A stretch of 64,000 nt of DNA from Orthonyx spaldingii (Eukaryota; Chordata; Aves; Passeriformes; Orthonychidae), in contig VZTJ01000751.1 of assembly GCA_013397795.1 (NCBI GenBank), positions 372,257 through 436,256 on the forward strand. Reading direction: 5' to 3'. Shown piece by piece: positions 1 to 11,436 of the stretch. Within the stretch, counting starts at the first letter, position 1; each line of letters opens with the position of its first letter. The translations under genes and the position numbers were made by a program. The notes under the pieces were generated by a model. The model saw only the letters and a list, made by a program, of their open reading frames with translations. It had not been told where the DNA came from and did not search any database.

Positions 1-3000
1 ACCTTCAGTCTGGAGTCAAGAACAGGGGTACTTAGATCAATGGATGAGGAGCACAAGGAGCCTGTAGAGAGAGAATATGCCTTTTCATATTTGTGAGACA
101 GCACTGTAAAGTCTCAAAAGCATCTGGGCTTGAAGAAGGAAAAATTGCAGTATGGAGAATCTGCTGGTTTGCCAAGCAAATCATCTTTCAGTCACAACCT
201 TCTCCTCCCACAAGACCAAAGGGTGAATATTTCCATAATGAAATGGAAATGCCAATGGAACATACTCAGCAATCATCTGCATTGATTTATGGGGAAAAAA
301 AGAAATCTTTGTTCTATTGTGAAGTAGTACCACAATTTTAAGATGGTAAATGCATAAGAAACACCAAAACTGATATTCAGAAGCTAATTTAATCTGTCAA
401 ACTTACTCTTTTCAAATAAGTTCTAATAAACAAGTCTACTTTCGAAATCTTACATTTAAGTGATATAAAAATAAAGCAGTACAAATCATGAAAGCTTTAC
501 AGAGAAAGGTAAGATCACTTTATATTTAAAGTGCTGAAATAGGCATTGCATTGCGTAAATGTCTGGCTCAGTCACAGACTCCTTGGGTGACCCTGGATGA
601 GTTATTAAATCTCACTTTGCTTCAACACTTACAGAGAAGAAAATACTCCCTTTGAACTTGTTGTTTTACAAGTACTGAAGGGCAGCTAATGTGGTGTTGA
701 TTCTCTTGTGACAGAGAATGCAAGTGAGGAAAATGGTCGTTTCAAGCTCTCTCTATAGTCAGAGCAGGAGAATAAGAAGTTCCTTTGACAGTTAATGTAG
801 TCCAGCTATGGCCAGAATAGTGTTTTAGCAGAACCTGTACTCATGCATTCATAACAGATGAAACTTAGGGCAACTAAACTCCTTATCTGTCATTTGGCTT
901 AGCTGGTTGGTGCAAAAATTCTCTCTTCCTCCCCCCGCCCCCCTGGCCATGCTGATATGACCTCCTCCAGAAGAGTTGGTGACTTCATATTTCTTTGTGC
1001 TTCATGGGCCAAGCTCCATGGCTAGATGGTTTCCCAAGAGCTACTGTAGGAAAAGACACCTCTTGTGCATGACATCATCTGAATACAAGAAGACCATGAA
1101 GCCTTAACGGCCCTGTATCTATAGTTCTCACAAATTCAGTGCTCTCCCGTTTTTTTCTAAAATGTTTTTAATGAGATGTCTGAAACAATATTTTAGCCAA
1201 GGTTCTGCCAGTAACAACCTCTCAACTTTCTGAACTGCACCTTAGATGACAAGTTGAAACCAAGCAGGAACTCTTTGGCTGCTAAACAGCTACTTATTCA
1301 CATAGCAAGTAAGTCCTCAGCTTTTCTTAAAAAAAAGATTTTGAAACAGAAAGGTGTGCAAAGGACTGACTAAAGGCAGTCTAAGAACAGACAGGAAACT
1401 GTGATAAGGAGCATAATTGCAATACTCACACTATTTATCTATTTTATTATGTTGCACTGAAAAGAATAAAAAAGCTTCCATCAAATATTCTGTTTGCAAA
1501 TGAGGGCCTGGATTGATGCACTCATGAAAAGTGCAGTATTTTTACAGAAAGAACCTATTTCAGCAAAAGAGAGGGAAGATATCCTTGGTCAGGGCACTGT
1601 CTGGAGAAATTGAAGAATTTGGATCAAATCCCTGATGTGGATGAAAATCAAAGAGATTTAGATCATGACCCTCACATCTCAACTGGCAGTTCAAGATGAC
1701 CCTGCTTTCTGTCTTACTTCCTTTTCTCCTGATTGTCTGCTCCAGCCCCATGAACTCTGGCAAATCTTGACCCAAATTTACATTTCTATCAATTTCCTGC
1801 ACTCTCCAGCCCCTTGAATATGAGAAAGTTTCAAGCTCTCTAAGAACAAATAAGAGTAGGATAACAAAGCAAGACCATCCATTTCCTTTGAATGTGAACC
1901 ACAGTCAGAAACTATATTGCCTTCTACCCCTCATTATGCCTATTTATTGACTGCCTTCTATTTCATTAGATATAGTTTTATATAAATACGTGATATCAGA
2001 GCAGGGAAACCAGAAATGGCTTACTTGGAAAAAAAACAACCCAGCATTTATTTGATTTTTAGCCTTCTTAAATGCATGCAAGGATAAATACCTGCATCAC
2101 AGACCACAGAGTTTTATGAGTCTCTGGCAAATGCTTGCGGGCCTTCAAAATCTCTGAATTTAGCATTTATTTCTCAGCAATGAAGGGTAACCAAGGAGAC
2201 ACACAGTCCTAGACAGAATATCTTTAAGTAACATGGGTTCCCAGACATGGATAAGAAGAGAAGAGAGTTGTTTGCTTGTAGCCTGTCAATTAATACTACT
2301 GTGAATATGTGATTTTAGAAACAAGCATCCCACAGACAAAACCTAGGGGTGATTGGTGAAGGCACCCATCAATACAAATCTGATGATTATCAGTTTATTT
2401 AAATATGGCTGTATTAGCTTCATCCTAAGGATTTTCAATGAAATCTCTGAGTTTCTTTGAGAAATTCCACATGACAGGAATTTCAATTCATGCAAGACTT
2501 GATGCTACAGGGTACTTGAAAGGCTTTGATTTCTGTCTTTCTCTTAGTTGCTCATAGGAAAAAAAGGAATCAATCTCCCACAGTACTTGGCACTTTGTAG
2601 TGCAAAAGACCATCTATGAAATTTTCTGATATGGTTAAGATTGATGTGAAGCTTCTGGATAAAATGAGAGCAGATGACAGGCTGAGGTAAGTAGTAATGA
2701 CTCCAGAGTTTAGTTGATATATACACTTAGCAATCACATACAAGTTTGAAGTTGCAGGAGGTTTTGGAGGTTTTTTGGGTTTTTAGGGGGGGCTTCTTTG
2801 TGGCGTTTGTTTGTCCTTTTGGGGTATATTTTGGTTTGGTTTGGTTTGGTTTGGTTTTACTTCAGTCATCTAACAGGGAAATAGTTTGATCTTTTGAAAT
2901 TAAATTAGACAAGCTGTTAATGAAGACTAATTGCTTTGCATAATTTAAAATATGTAGAGAGAGCTCCCTTGATCTGTGCAAGCTGTACTTGAGTTAGCAC

Positions 3001-3351
3001 TGGGACTTAAAAAAAAAGATAACTCCAAGCCATTTGCGATCTTCCCAATTTGTAACCAAAGTGGGAGCCAAGATGCCCCTGAGAAAGCTGTAGCAACTCA
3101 GAAATATGCATCACTGGTCTTTTAGTCTGCCCTGTTACATAGCTTAGCTGTGCTTTAATGTTTTGCTCACAAGGGAATGCGAGTGTCCCCTCCACCCCCT
3201 CCCACCCTCTCTTCATTGAAAGAAACCCTTTCCATGCTGTGCTGAAGAAAGACTTGTTACCTCATTAGAGCCAGGACCCAGAACCCGCCCCAGGAGCTTC
3301 ATTTTCAGGTGATGTGCTTGGGACCATGACTGCAAGGAGAGGAGTCTGCAA
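1..3351. other. 5' intergenic DNA, no gene recognised
   Basis: AT-rich, non-repetitive sequence far upstream of the PTPRR start. Open frames here are under about 85 codons, lack recognisable motifs and are not bounded by convincing splice sites. The human neighbour on this side of PTPRR is TSPAN8, in the same orientation, but I saw no tetraspanin exon (no CCG motif or cysteine-rich large loop). The only structured part is a G/T-rich tract at 2761-2857. Confidence 0.6.
2829..2857. repeat. (TTTGG)n microsatellite in a G/T-rich tract
   Basis: About five tandem TTTGG units. They sit at the end of a roughly 100-base stretch (from 2761) that is nearly all G and T on the + strand, including a run of seven G at 2786-2792. 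Simple repeat; no function inferred. Confidence 0.85.
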
Positions 3352-3476
3352 GGCCATGTTGGATGAGGCTTTGAGAAACCTGGTCAAGTGAAAGGTGTCC
3401 CTGCCCATGGCAGGGGGGCTGGAACTAGATGATCTTTAAGGCCGCTTTCACGTTGAACCATTCTATGATTCTATGA
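3352..3476 (+). mobile_element. CR1 LINE 3'-end fragment, sense orientation
   Basis: The piece reads like the last 125 bases of an avian CR1 3' UTR: a 'ggctttgagaaacctggtc' segment, a 'ccctgcccatggcagg' segment, a 'gatctttaag' segment, then the terminal ATTCTATG-type repeats typical of CR1 3' ends (3458-3476). It is severely 5'-truncated and carries no ORF. Truncation with an intact 3' end is the usual outcome of target-primed reverse transcription. Confidence 0.9.
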
Positions 3477-6400
3477 GAGTGGAGCTCCCATTGCTTGGCA
3501 GAGGCTAATTCAGGCATCTCCTTAAGGGAGAGGGTTCCCAGCAGCGTGAGCAAACACAAATCATGGGGACTTGGGTCTTGCCTTCTGTCATCCTGATGGC
3601 ATATTAGCAGGTTACCCCTTCGCTAATGCTGGGGTCAAACATCACATCTCTTCAGGGAGCTTATCCAAGATAGAAAACTACTGATTTTTCCTTCTGGATT
3701 GATTTTCTTGACAGAGCCAATTCACCACCTACCAGACACAACGGAGAAAGAGCAGGAATGTACAGCTGGAGGTGGAGGTGGGATTTGCCACACCACTGAT
3801 TTAGATCAGCTTAAAATGCTGTTGAACTGCACTCTTGAGGACGACTCACAGCCTAGTTTCTCTATATAAAAAATAAAGGAGTCACTAGAGAGCAGTAGGC
3901 TCTGCATGAGGCGAGTTGGAGCACCTAAGCTAACTCCTTCAAGTCAGCAGCCTGACCCCCCACGTTGAAACATGCAGTTATGCAGTAATGATGTTCTGGA
4001 TACACTTGGGTGACGGGTGGGTTGGGCCTTTCTACAATGTTTATTGATTTAGCAAATGTGAAGTAAGGAGCGCCAAATCTGGCAATTATTACTGACTCCA
4101 TGCTGTAGCCTGCTTGCAAACATACAATGTTCTGAAATATTTTCTAAAGAGCCTATTTTAACACAGCCTGATTTACCTCAGTTATCCTCTTCACAGATGA
4201 TTACCTTTCTAGTAACTCCTCTACCTCTTCTTCCTGCCTGTTTTCTTGCTAGTAGTATAATTTCTAATTTAAAATACATGGATACAACACAATCCAGTAT
4301 GTCTAAGAGCACTCACACAGGCAAATTTTAGTTATGTAACTTTATGTGTTCAGGTAAAGAAAACCACCTTCTCTGAGCTGCTGATGTACTCATTGGAAAA
4401 AGAGAAGCTCTTTCCAGAAGCATGTGAATTGTGCTTCCTTTCTGAACCACTGTAGGAGACACAGTTACTCTTCAGTCATCATATAAGAAGCCCAAGAAAA
4501 CTAACTTATAATTTAGACATAGGAAATTAAGTGCCCAGAATTAATACTTGGAGAAAAGTGTCATCAAAAATATTTTCTTTATCTGCAGAGTGAAAAAATG
4601 TTAAGAACACACACAACCACGCAGTGTAAAAGGTTGCATTGTTCATTTTGAGACCACTCCATTTCTAAAGTCATATATTATAAAGCATGGTTAGGTAAAA
4701 GACTGAAAAATGTCAGGATTCCTCTATTGCCAGGAACCAGGACCACTATTTAAATTCAAGAGAAGTTGTTCTTGGTTTACGCTGAGATTAGTGAGTGGAA
4801 AATCAGACAGTGCAAGTGAAGTAAGGAGTTTGGAGAACCTTTTGCTGAACTATGGAAGTTTTTTAGATGAGCTCAGTTTCTGAAAATATGAGTTGCTGCA
4901 CTTGGTTAAAGACCCAGTATATTTGCAGCCAGAAAAAAGTGCTCACACGTTTATTTCTGGAGAACAGTGACACCTAGTGAGCATCCTGACTGAAACGGAG
5001 CATTCCCTGGGGGCTTTAAGACTAAGCCTTTTTCTTGGTTAGCTTCTTTTTCTACTATCTGAACTTCACAGTTCCTTGAATCTGAACTGCATGTGCTGCT
5101 TATCTCTGGCAAGGTGTAATGAACATAAACGGCAAAGTAGCTGTGAGACAGGATGGTGAGGGAGCGGGGTGAGGGAGTGGGGTGACTTCGAAGAGGGGAC
5201 TTAAGCATGACAAGGAGTGTGTAGGTATGTGGCCTGGGACAGATTTGGTGGTAGCAGAGTTGCCTAGGAGACAAACATCAAGCTGTCAATCAATGGTCAG
5301 GAGCTGCATTAGCCAGGAAACCACAAAGTGTAAGTGGTTCATTAGTTCAGCACTTTCCTGGTAGATTTTCTGTTTCTGGACTCCTGGGAAGTTCCCAGCA
5401 GAGTTCATGGCTGCCATGGAGATCCCACGGCAAGTAGCCATACTCACTTTCATTTGCAGCCAGATGGACTTCCCCAGACTGAATTCGTCCATGAGGTAAA
5501 GTCTGCACTCCTCTCCTGGGGTTCTGCCCAGGACGATGATAGTGTGTGGACACATCCATGAAGGAGAAAAGATGTTAGAGCTTTGAAATAAAATGCTTTT
5601 GGAACTAAAAATTCCATTCATTTTACATCGCAGCACTGTGAATAGGTGATGAGAGGGATGGTACTCCAAGGACCTGTGGATAGAGAAAAGGGAGTCAAAA
5701 AGAACTGGAAATATCACTATGAAGGAAAAAAATCTCAAAGATTGCAGTGAATCATACTATGATATCGGGGTTTACAAAAGGTTTTGAGGTTTGCACACAC
5801 CAAACTGGAGGTTTTCAGCACTTCATCAGCTGGACACTTCACTAGCACCAAGAGCGGCGATTTCTCATGTGTGATAAATGACCATTATATCCAATCCTAT
5901 CTGTCCAGGCTGTAAATACCCATTTTATTATATAAATTACATATATTTTATCAGTATTATGAAGGATATTGGGTCAGATCCAGCAGTGTTTCTTAAAACA
6001 ATCTAAGAAACAGGTTTTCTGTGACTATGCTACTTTAAAAAGGCACAATCCTTTTACACCTAGATTATCATATCCCAGTTTTATCTGACAACATTTGAAG
6101 AAACTTAAAAATTATGATAAGGCCTAGACTGATGGAAAACTAAAGGTAGTTAAATCTTTACATTATGTGCTATGTAGTTCCTAAAGCAGGAGGATGAGAG
6201 GTTTATTTTACATAAACATCTTATTATATGCTACTTGAATGGATGAAATTCCCACTGTAACGCGAATTTTTGATCATTTTCTTTGTCATGGCATTTACAG
6301 TGCTGGTTTTTTTTCTTTCCTGTCATTTTTTTCTCCCCTCACTGCAAATGCTGGAAGTGTGCACACATTAGAGGAAAACTTGTGCAAATATTTCAAATGT

Positions 6401-7935
6401 CAAGAAGAGAATGTGCAGATTATTCCATTGTGTTACAGCTCTTCTTGGTTTATCTCAGGGAAAAGCATAGTATGTGGACATCTCAAGGAATCTGCATCTT
6501 GTTGGATAGGCACAACAGGACTTCATAGAAGAGTACTGCTGACTGTCATAACCATACTGTCACCACCACAGACACTGTCTCTCAAGCCTTGCCTGATTCC
6601 TCTTGGAACAAGGGCTTTTCTGCAGAGATCTGATGAAGAGTTTGCAATAATGAGGGAATGAGCTGTTACATATCCCTGGAAACATGACACAGGAGTCAGA
6701 CTATGTGGCAGCCAGGTTATGGGGGCCAGCCATAATCGTGATAGTGTTTGCGGGACAAAGGGAGCAAAATTGATTTTCCCTGTTACACCACCACAATCTC
6801 ACAAAGGCACTGCAGGAGGACAGCAACCAGGTGTGGAGAAAATTTATCTTACAGTAAAGTCTATGAAAACCTGACTGCTTTAAGAGTAAAGCTTCAGCAG
6901 CTAAGAAATGTCATTAATAAGCCTCTGCTTTGCTATTTCTTTCCCTGCTCCTAGGACATGTAGCTAAACTTCTCAGAGACCGTATTTTAGATGAAGCAAT
7001 GGACGGAAAATGTTTAATGTTAATGTTAAATGTTCAAGAGAGGGCTCTTCAACAATAATTGGGAATTCAATGCAGTTTCCTGTCCGATTAGAAAGTCAGA
7101 TGAGAGGTCTGACCTAGGACTACATCCAAAAAAAGACAGAGCTAGAAAAGGGAGACTGTATTTAGCCATTCTCAGCTGCTTTAAAAGTATGAAAGATTTA
7201 GCAAGAGACTATAAACAGTGAGGTATTTGGCTTAGCTGTGTAAATGTAAATATAATGTTTCTAATAAAACCTTTTGTATCAGATTATTTTCCTATTCAAA
7301 CTGCATTTTGTAAATAACTTGGAGTGGTACAGATTCCCAGTACTCACCAAGTTGAAATCATTTCATGGACCATGTCTGGTATGACTCAAGCCACTTGGAG
7401 CATTATAGGTTATTTTTGCTTTCAGGGTACCAGCTGCTGAAAGACGAGTGATGCATTTTGCCTGTGATTTAGCAGATATTTTCTGTTAAAAAAGTGTAGG
7501 ACAAAAAGACCTATATTGATTCAAATATGGTTATTAGATAAATTGTAATGTTAAATCCTTCTGACCCTGTCAGACCCCTTCTGACCCTAACTTCTCAAAT
7601 TAGAAAGATATCTGTGATTATGCCAGTGGTGACTGGAGAACATAAAAATTATGTATTTATGAGTTACATTTTGGAAGAACTACTTTCCACTAGGAAATAT
7701 TCTGGATAAGTAAACAAATTCCTCATCCTTTGTTAATTAAGGATCAGTTTCAGGGGTTAAAAAATAAAATCCATTATCTGTAAACCATTAAACATATTTT
7801 TTGAAGAACTGAGACAAAAATTTACCATTCTTCAATTTTTAACACTATTTCCTTTATATTCCAATATTATGACAAGACTGCATTGTCCTGTGAAAGACAA
7901 AATCATAAAGTATTGTCAAGAAATTAGATTGATAC
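3477..7935. other. Intergenic DNA between two CR1 fragments
   Basis: No gene recognised. The two longest open frames (6239-6661 on +, 140 codons; 5286-5738 on -, 150 codons) have no recognisable domain and look fortuitous. A small 13-base tandem repeat (ggtgagggag plus ygg, about 2.4 units) lies at 5155-5185. A short CCTTCTGACCCT direct repeat occurs near 7557-7590. Confidence 0.55.
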
Positions 7936-8975
7936 CATAGAATGGTTTGGGTTGAAAGTGGTTGTAAAGATCAGCTCGTTGCAACCCTGCTGCCATGGGT
8001 AAGGACACCTTACACTAGACCAGGTTGCTCAGAGCCTCATCCAAACTGGCCTGGAACACCTCCAGGGATGGAGTCACCACAACTTCTCTGGGCAACCTGT
8101 TTCAGTGTTTCACTATGTAGACAGCTAACAATTTCTTCATAATATCTAACCTAAACCTATTTTTTTTTCAGTCCAAAGCTATTCCCCCTTGTCCTATCAC
8201 TGCTTGGCCTTGTAAAAAGTCCATCTCCAGCTCTCTTGTAGCCCCTGATAGGTACCAAAAGGTTATTCTAAAGTCTCCCTGGACCCTTCTCTTCTCAAGG
8301 CTGAACAACCTCAGGTCTCTCAGCCTGTCCTCATAGAAGAGGTGCTCCAGCCCCATAATTATCTTTGTAGCCCTTCTCTGGACTTGCTCCAACAGGTCCA
8401 TGTATTCCTGAGCACGATGCAGTACTCCAGGTGGAGGTGGCGCTCTCATAACGTGGAGCCTCACCAGAGCAGAGTAGAGGGGAAGAATCAACTCCCTTGA
8501 CCTGATGGTCACACTTCTTTTGATGCAGCCCAGGATTTGGATGGCTTTCTGGGCTGCATTGGGCTTCTTATCAACCAGGACCTTCAAGTTCTTCTCCTCA
8601 GGGTCACTGTCAATCCATTTTCCACCCAGTCTGTACTTGTGCTTGGAGCTGCCCTGATCCAGGTGCAGTGTCTTGCACGTGGCTTTGTTGAACTTCACGA
8701 GATTTGCACAGTCCCACCTCTCAAGCCTGTCAAGGTCCTGTTGGAGGGCATCCCATCCCTCCAGTATGTTGACCACACCACACAGCTCAGTGTTGTTGGC
8801 AACCTTGCTGAAGATGCACTGAATCCCACTGTCCATGTCACCAGTGACGATGTTAAACAGCACTAGTTCTGATACCAAACTAGGAACGCCACTTGTCACT
8901 GGTCTCCACTTGGATATTGAACCATTGACACAACTCCTTGAGTTGACCATCCAGCCAATTTCTTATCCACTGATA
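7936..8975 (-). mobile_element. CR1 LINE, 3' UTR plus C-terminal part of ORF2, antisense
   Basis: Read on the - strand, this is about 1 kb of the 3' end of a CR1 non-LTR retrotransposon. The 3' terminus is at the left (CATAGAATGG, the reverse complement of the CR1 terminal repeat). It is followed by the 3' UTR and then by ORF2 sequence up to about 8950-8975, where the element is 5'-truncated. It is the longest CR1 copy in the window. It lies about 8 kb upstream of the PTPRR start in reverse orientation to the gene. No target-site duplication was evident to me. Confidence 0.95.
8168..8950 (-). pseudogene. CR1 ORF2 fragment: reverse transcriptase C-terminal region, inactive
   Basis: A 260-codon open frame on the - strand that matches the end of the CR1 reverse transcriptase. 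Recognisable parts in order are the fingers/palm segment LFNIVTGDMDSGI (about residues 31-43), the catalytic loop, a DLDRLERW-type segment (about 73-80), GCIKRSV (about 141-147), LILPLYSALVR (about 154-164), LLEQVQRRATK (about 186-196) and FSLEKRRVQGD (about 217-227). The catalytic aspartate pair of the FADD box is replaced by Asn-Asn (residues 50-53 read VANN, bases 8792-8803). The N-terminal endonuclease and most of the RT are missing, so it cannot mobilise itself. The unbroken frame suggests modest age, but it is not a host gene. Confidence 0.92.
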
Positions 8976-11388
8976 TACCTATTTTGAAGTACCTACCAGG
9001 ATATTGATTTACTATTTAAATTTAAATATTAAGGGGAACTGAGAACATTAGAGAGAGACTTTTTTTTTTATATTCCTAAGACTAGTGAGATATATCTACA
9101 TGATTATTATTTTTGACAATATCGTGGTTTAGGAATGACACTCTCCAATTTAATACTCCCACTAAACACAAAACCATAAGCTGCTCCCTTCCTCTCCCTC
9201 CAGTGGTAGACAAAAGGCAGAGATTATGTGTTGAGATAAGAACAATTTAATGGAAACAGCCATGCGATATGAAAACGAATAGTAAGAGTAACAATACTAA
9301 TAATGAAGGTGTACAAAGAGGAGATGATTTCCATGCACACATGCTCTCCAAGCCTGGGACAATGAAACACAATGGTGGACAGACCCTCTGTACACCACAC
9401 TTTCCCCGACTTCAAACCATACTCCTCTGAAGAAAAAATCCCTAATTTCTGCTCTCCAGCAATGGCGTGAGGTGGTACAGACTAACTACCTAGACATGCT
9501 CCAAACAGCTCCAGGCTTTGCCTCTTCACAGCTACTGTGGAAAAATTAACTCTGGCTGAAACCAAGACAGGCAATTACCCAAATAACTTGTTTTTATAGA
9601 ACCACTTTTCAGATTTTGTAAGACTTAAAATTTCTGTCCATTGATCATCTATAACCCCACAGGTTAGGTTGTCTGTGATATATTACACAGGTCTGACCAA
9701 TCCTTAGCTGGAATTGCTGATCCAGCTATAAGCTATATTTGTTACTTATGCTAAGAAAAGACTTGTTCCTGCTTGGAAGAAGTAGATATTCTCCATATGG
9801 TTAGACCACACAGAGCAATACAGTCTTTGTTGAAGCCTTTCCACAAAATGATACATAAAAATAATTAAAATGAAATAGCCATTCCTTTTGTTTGTGCTCT
9901 GTTTTTAATTTGTCTTTTCCTCTTTTTATCAATTAAGAAGTCATGGTTAATAAGCACAATTGTTTTCCTTCCCTTTAATCATTGTGCCACCTACGTGTTG
10001 GTGAGGGAGCCCATATGACTGGGAGAGTAGGGCTGGAGTCCCTGAAGTAGCATTATGAGAAGCAATTACTAAATGCTGGCCTCTCATTTTTATTTATCCA
10101 GATTATAAATTGCAGAGGGGAGTTTTGTTTACTTCTTTGTTTGAATAAAATTACTTGCTGCTCAGCAAATTGGAACATGTTTTTTTCAACCCACAAAGTA
10201 TTTGGCATTCTTTTCCAAACTAGAATGTTTACTGTCCACAGACCCTCATTCTTCTATTGCCATGTCCTTCTGTTTCCCTGATCACTTTTTGTCTAGTCTT
10301 ATGTTTTCCCCTTGACTGTTGTACTTCAATTTTTCCTTTTGCAGTCAGACTGAATCAAGGTATTAATGCCTGTGCTGTCTCATGTTACTAATATTTTCCT
10401 TTTCACTCATACCTGTTTCAATATTTCCTTTTGAGCTTCCCTCTTAAACAGGAATAGGTAGAAGAAGTTCCCTGTATTCCATCCTGACACATTATGACTC
10501 CCTGCTGCTAAGAATAGAAGTTACAAGGAAAGCCACCTACCTTTGCTATAAATCATACACTTTTGTTGATGGAATGGCCCATGAACATTCCAGCCAGCAA
10601 CTAGAACAGAATAATATTCAGGGCAGATGACATTTTGAAGGAATTTTGCTTCCAACGCAAAACAAACAGGAGTCACTGCCTCCAGAAACCCTCAAGTACA
10701 CACAGCCAAAATTTTAGTTCTTACAACTTTGTCAAATTTGAAACAACATTTTACAGGAACAACAATAGATGCATGGTGACATTGAAATTGTTGTTACATT
10801 CCATCAAAATTTGGGTATATTAGAGACAGTATCATTTCAATGAGTACCACCTGTCATTGCTAGCGTAAGTCAAATTTGTTGCAATAAAATTAGACAAACT
10901 CTTTAAAAGAAACATGGAAAACTTAATACAAAATTTTAAAAAACTATAGGCCATAGAAAGGCCAGAGAAGAAAAGTACTCTCTAGTGAACGACGCCAGGA
11001 AATCTTAGAGACTTAGAAATTACAGATGTTCCAAAATTTTTGTGTTCTCTTACCTAAAGAAGAAATTGTGTTTTATTTCTGAATCAACACTTTCAACTCT
11101 CAACAAAACTATGTGCACTTGTGTACCTAGGCTTGCTAGGAAATTGTCGTACAGTCCTCATAATTCATAACAATACTTCCAAACCTGTAGAGTGAAACTT
11201 GAATAATGTTTTACTATAAACAATTTACTTTTTTAAATGTGCACCCTAGATTTTTATCTTTGGTGATTCCTTTAATCCTTTCTTTAAAAGTACATTTAAC
11301 TGTAAACATTATTTAAACATTATATTATACATATTTTATATGTATTATTGAAGGTTGCTGCTTTCCAGTTTATACTTATAAAAAAAGC

Positions 11389-11436
11389 AAGCAAAAAAAA
11401 CCCAAACCAAAAACCCCAAACCAACAAACCACCACC
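11389..11436. repeat. A/C-rich low-complexity tract
   Basis: Nearly pure A and C on the + strand, with AAACC and CAAA-like units. A similar tract occurs at 42162-42186. Simple low-complexity DNA. Confidence 0.8.

Noticed and set aside
5286..5738. 150-codon open frame on the - strand, with overlapping frames
   Set aside because: Several frames are open at once in the same place and none resembles a known family; a chance opening is more likely.
6239..6661. 140-codon open frame on the + strand
   Set aside because: It is cysteine- and serine-rich, but I recognise no domain, composition is that of the AT-rich flank, and no splice or promoter context supports it.
8168..8950. 260-codon frame as a host gene
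   Set aside because: The residues match CR1 reverse transcriptase throughout, the catalytic Asp pair is lost, and it is joined to a CR1 3' end.
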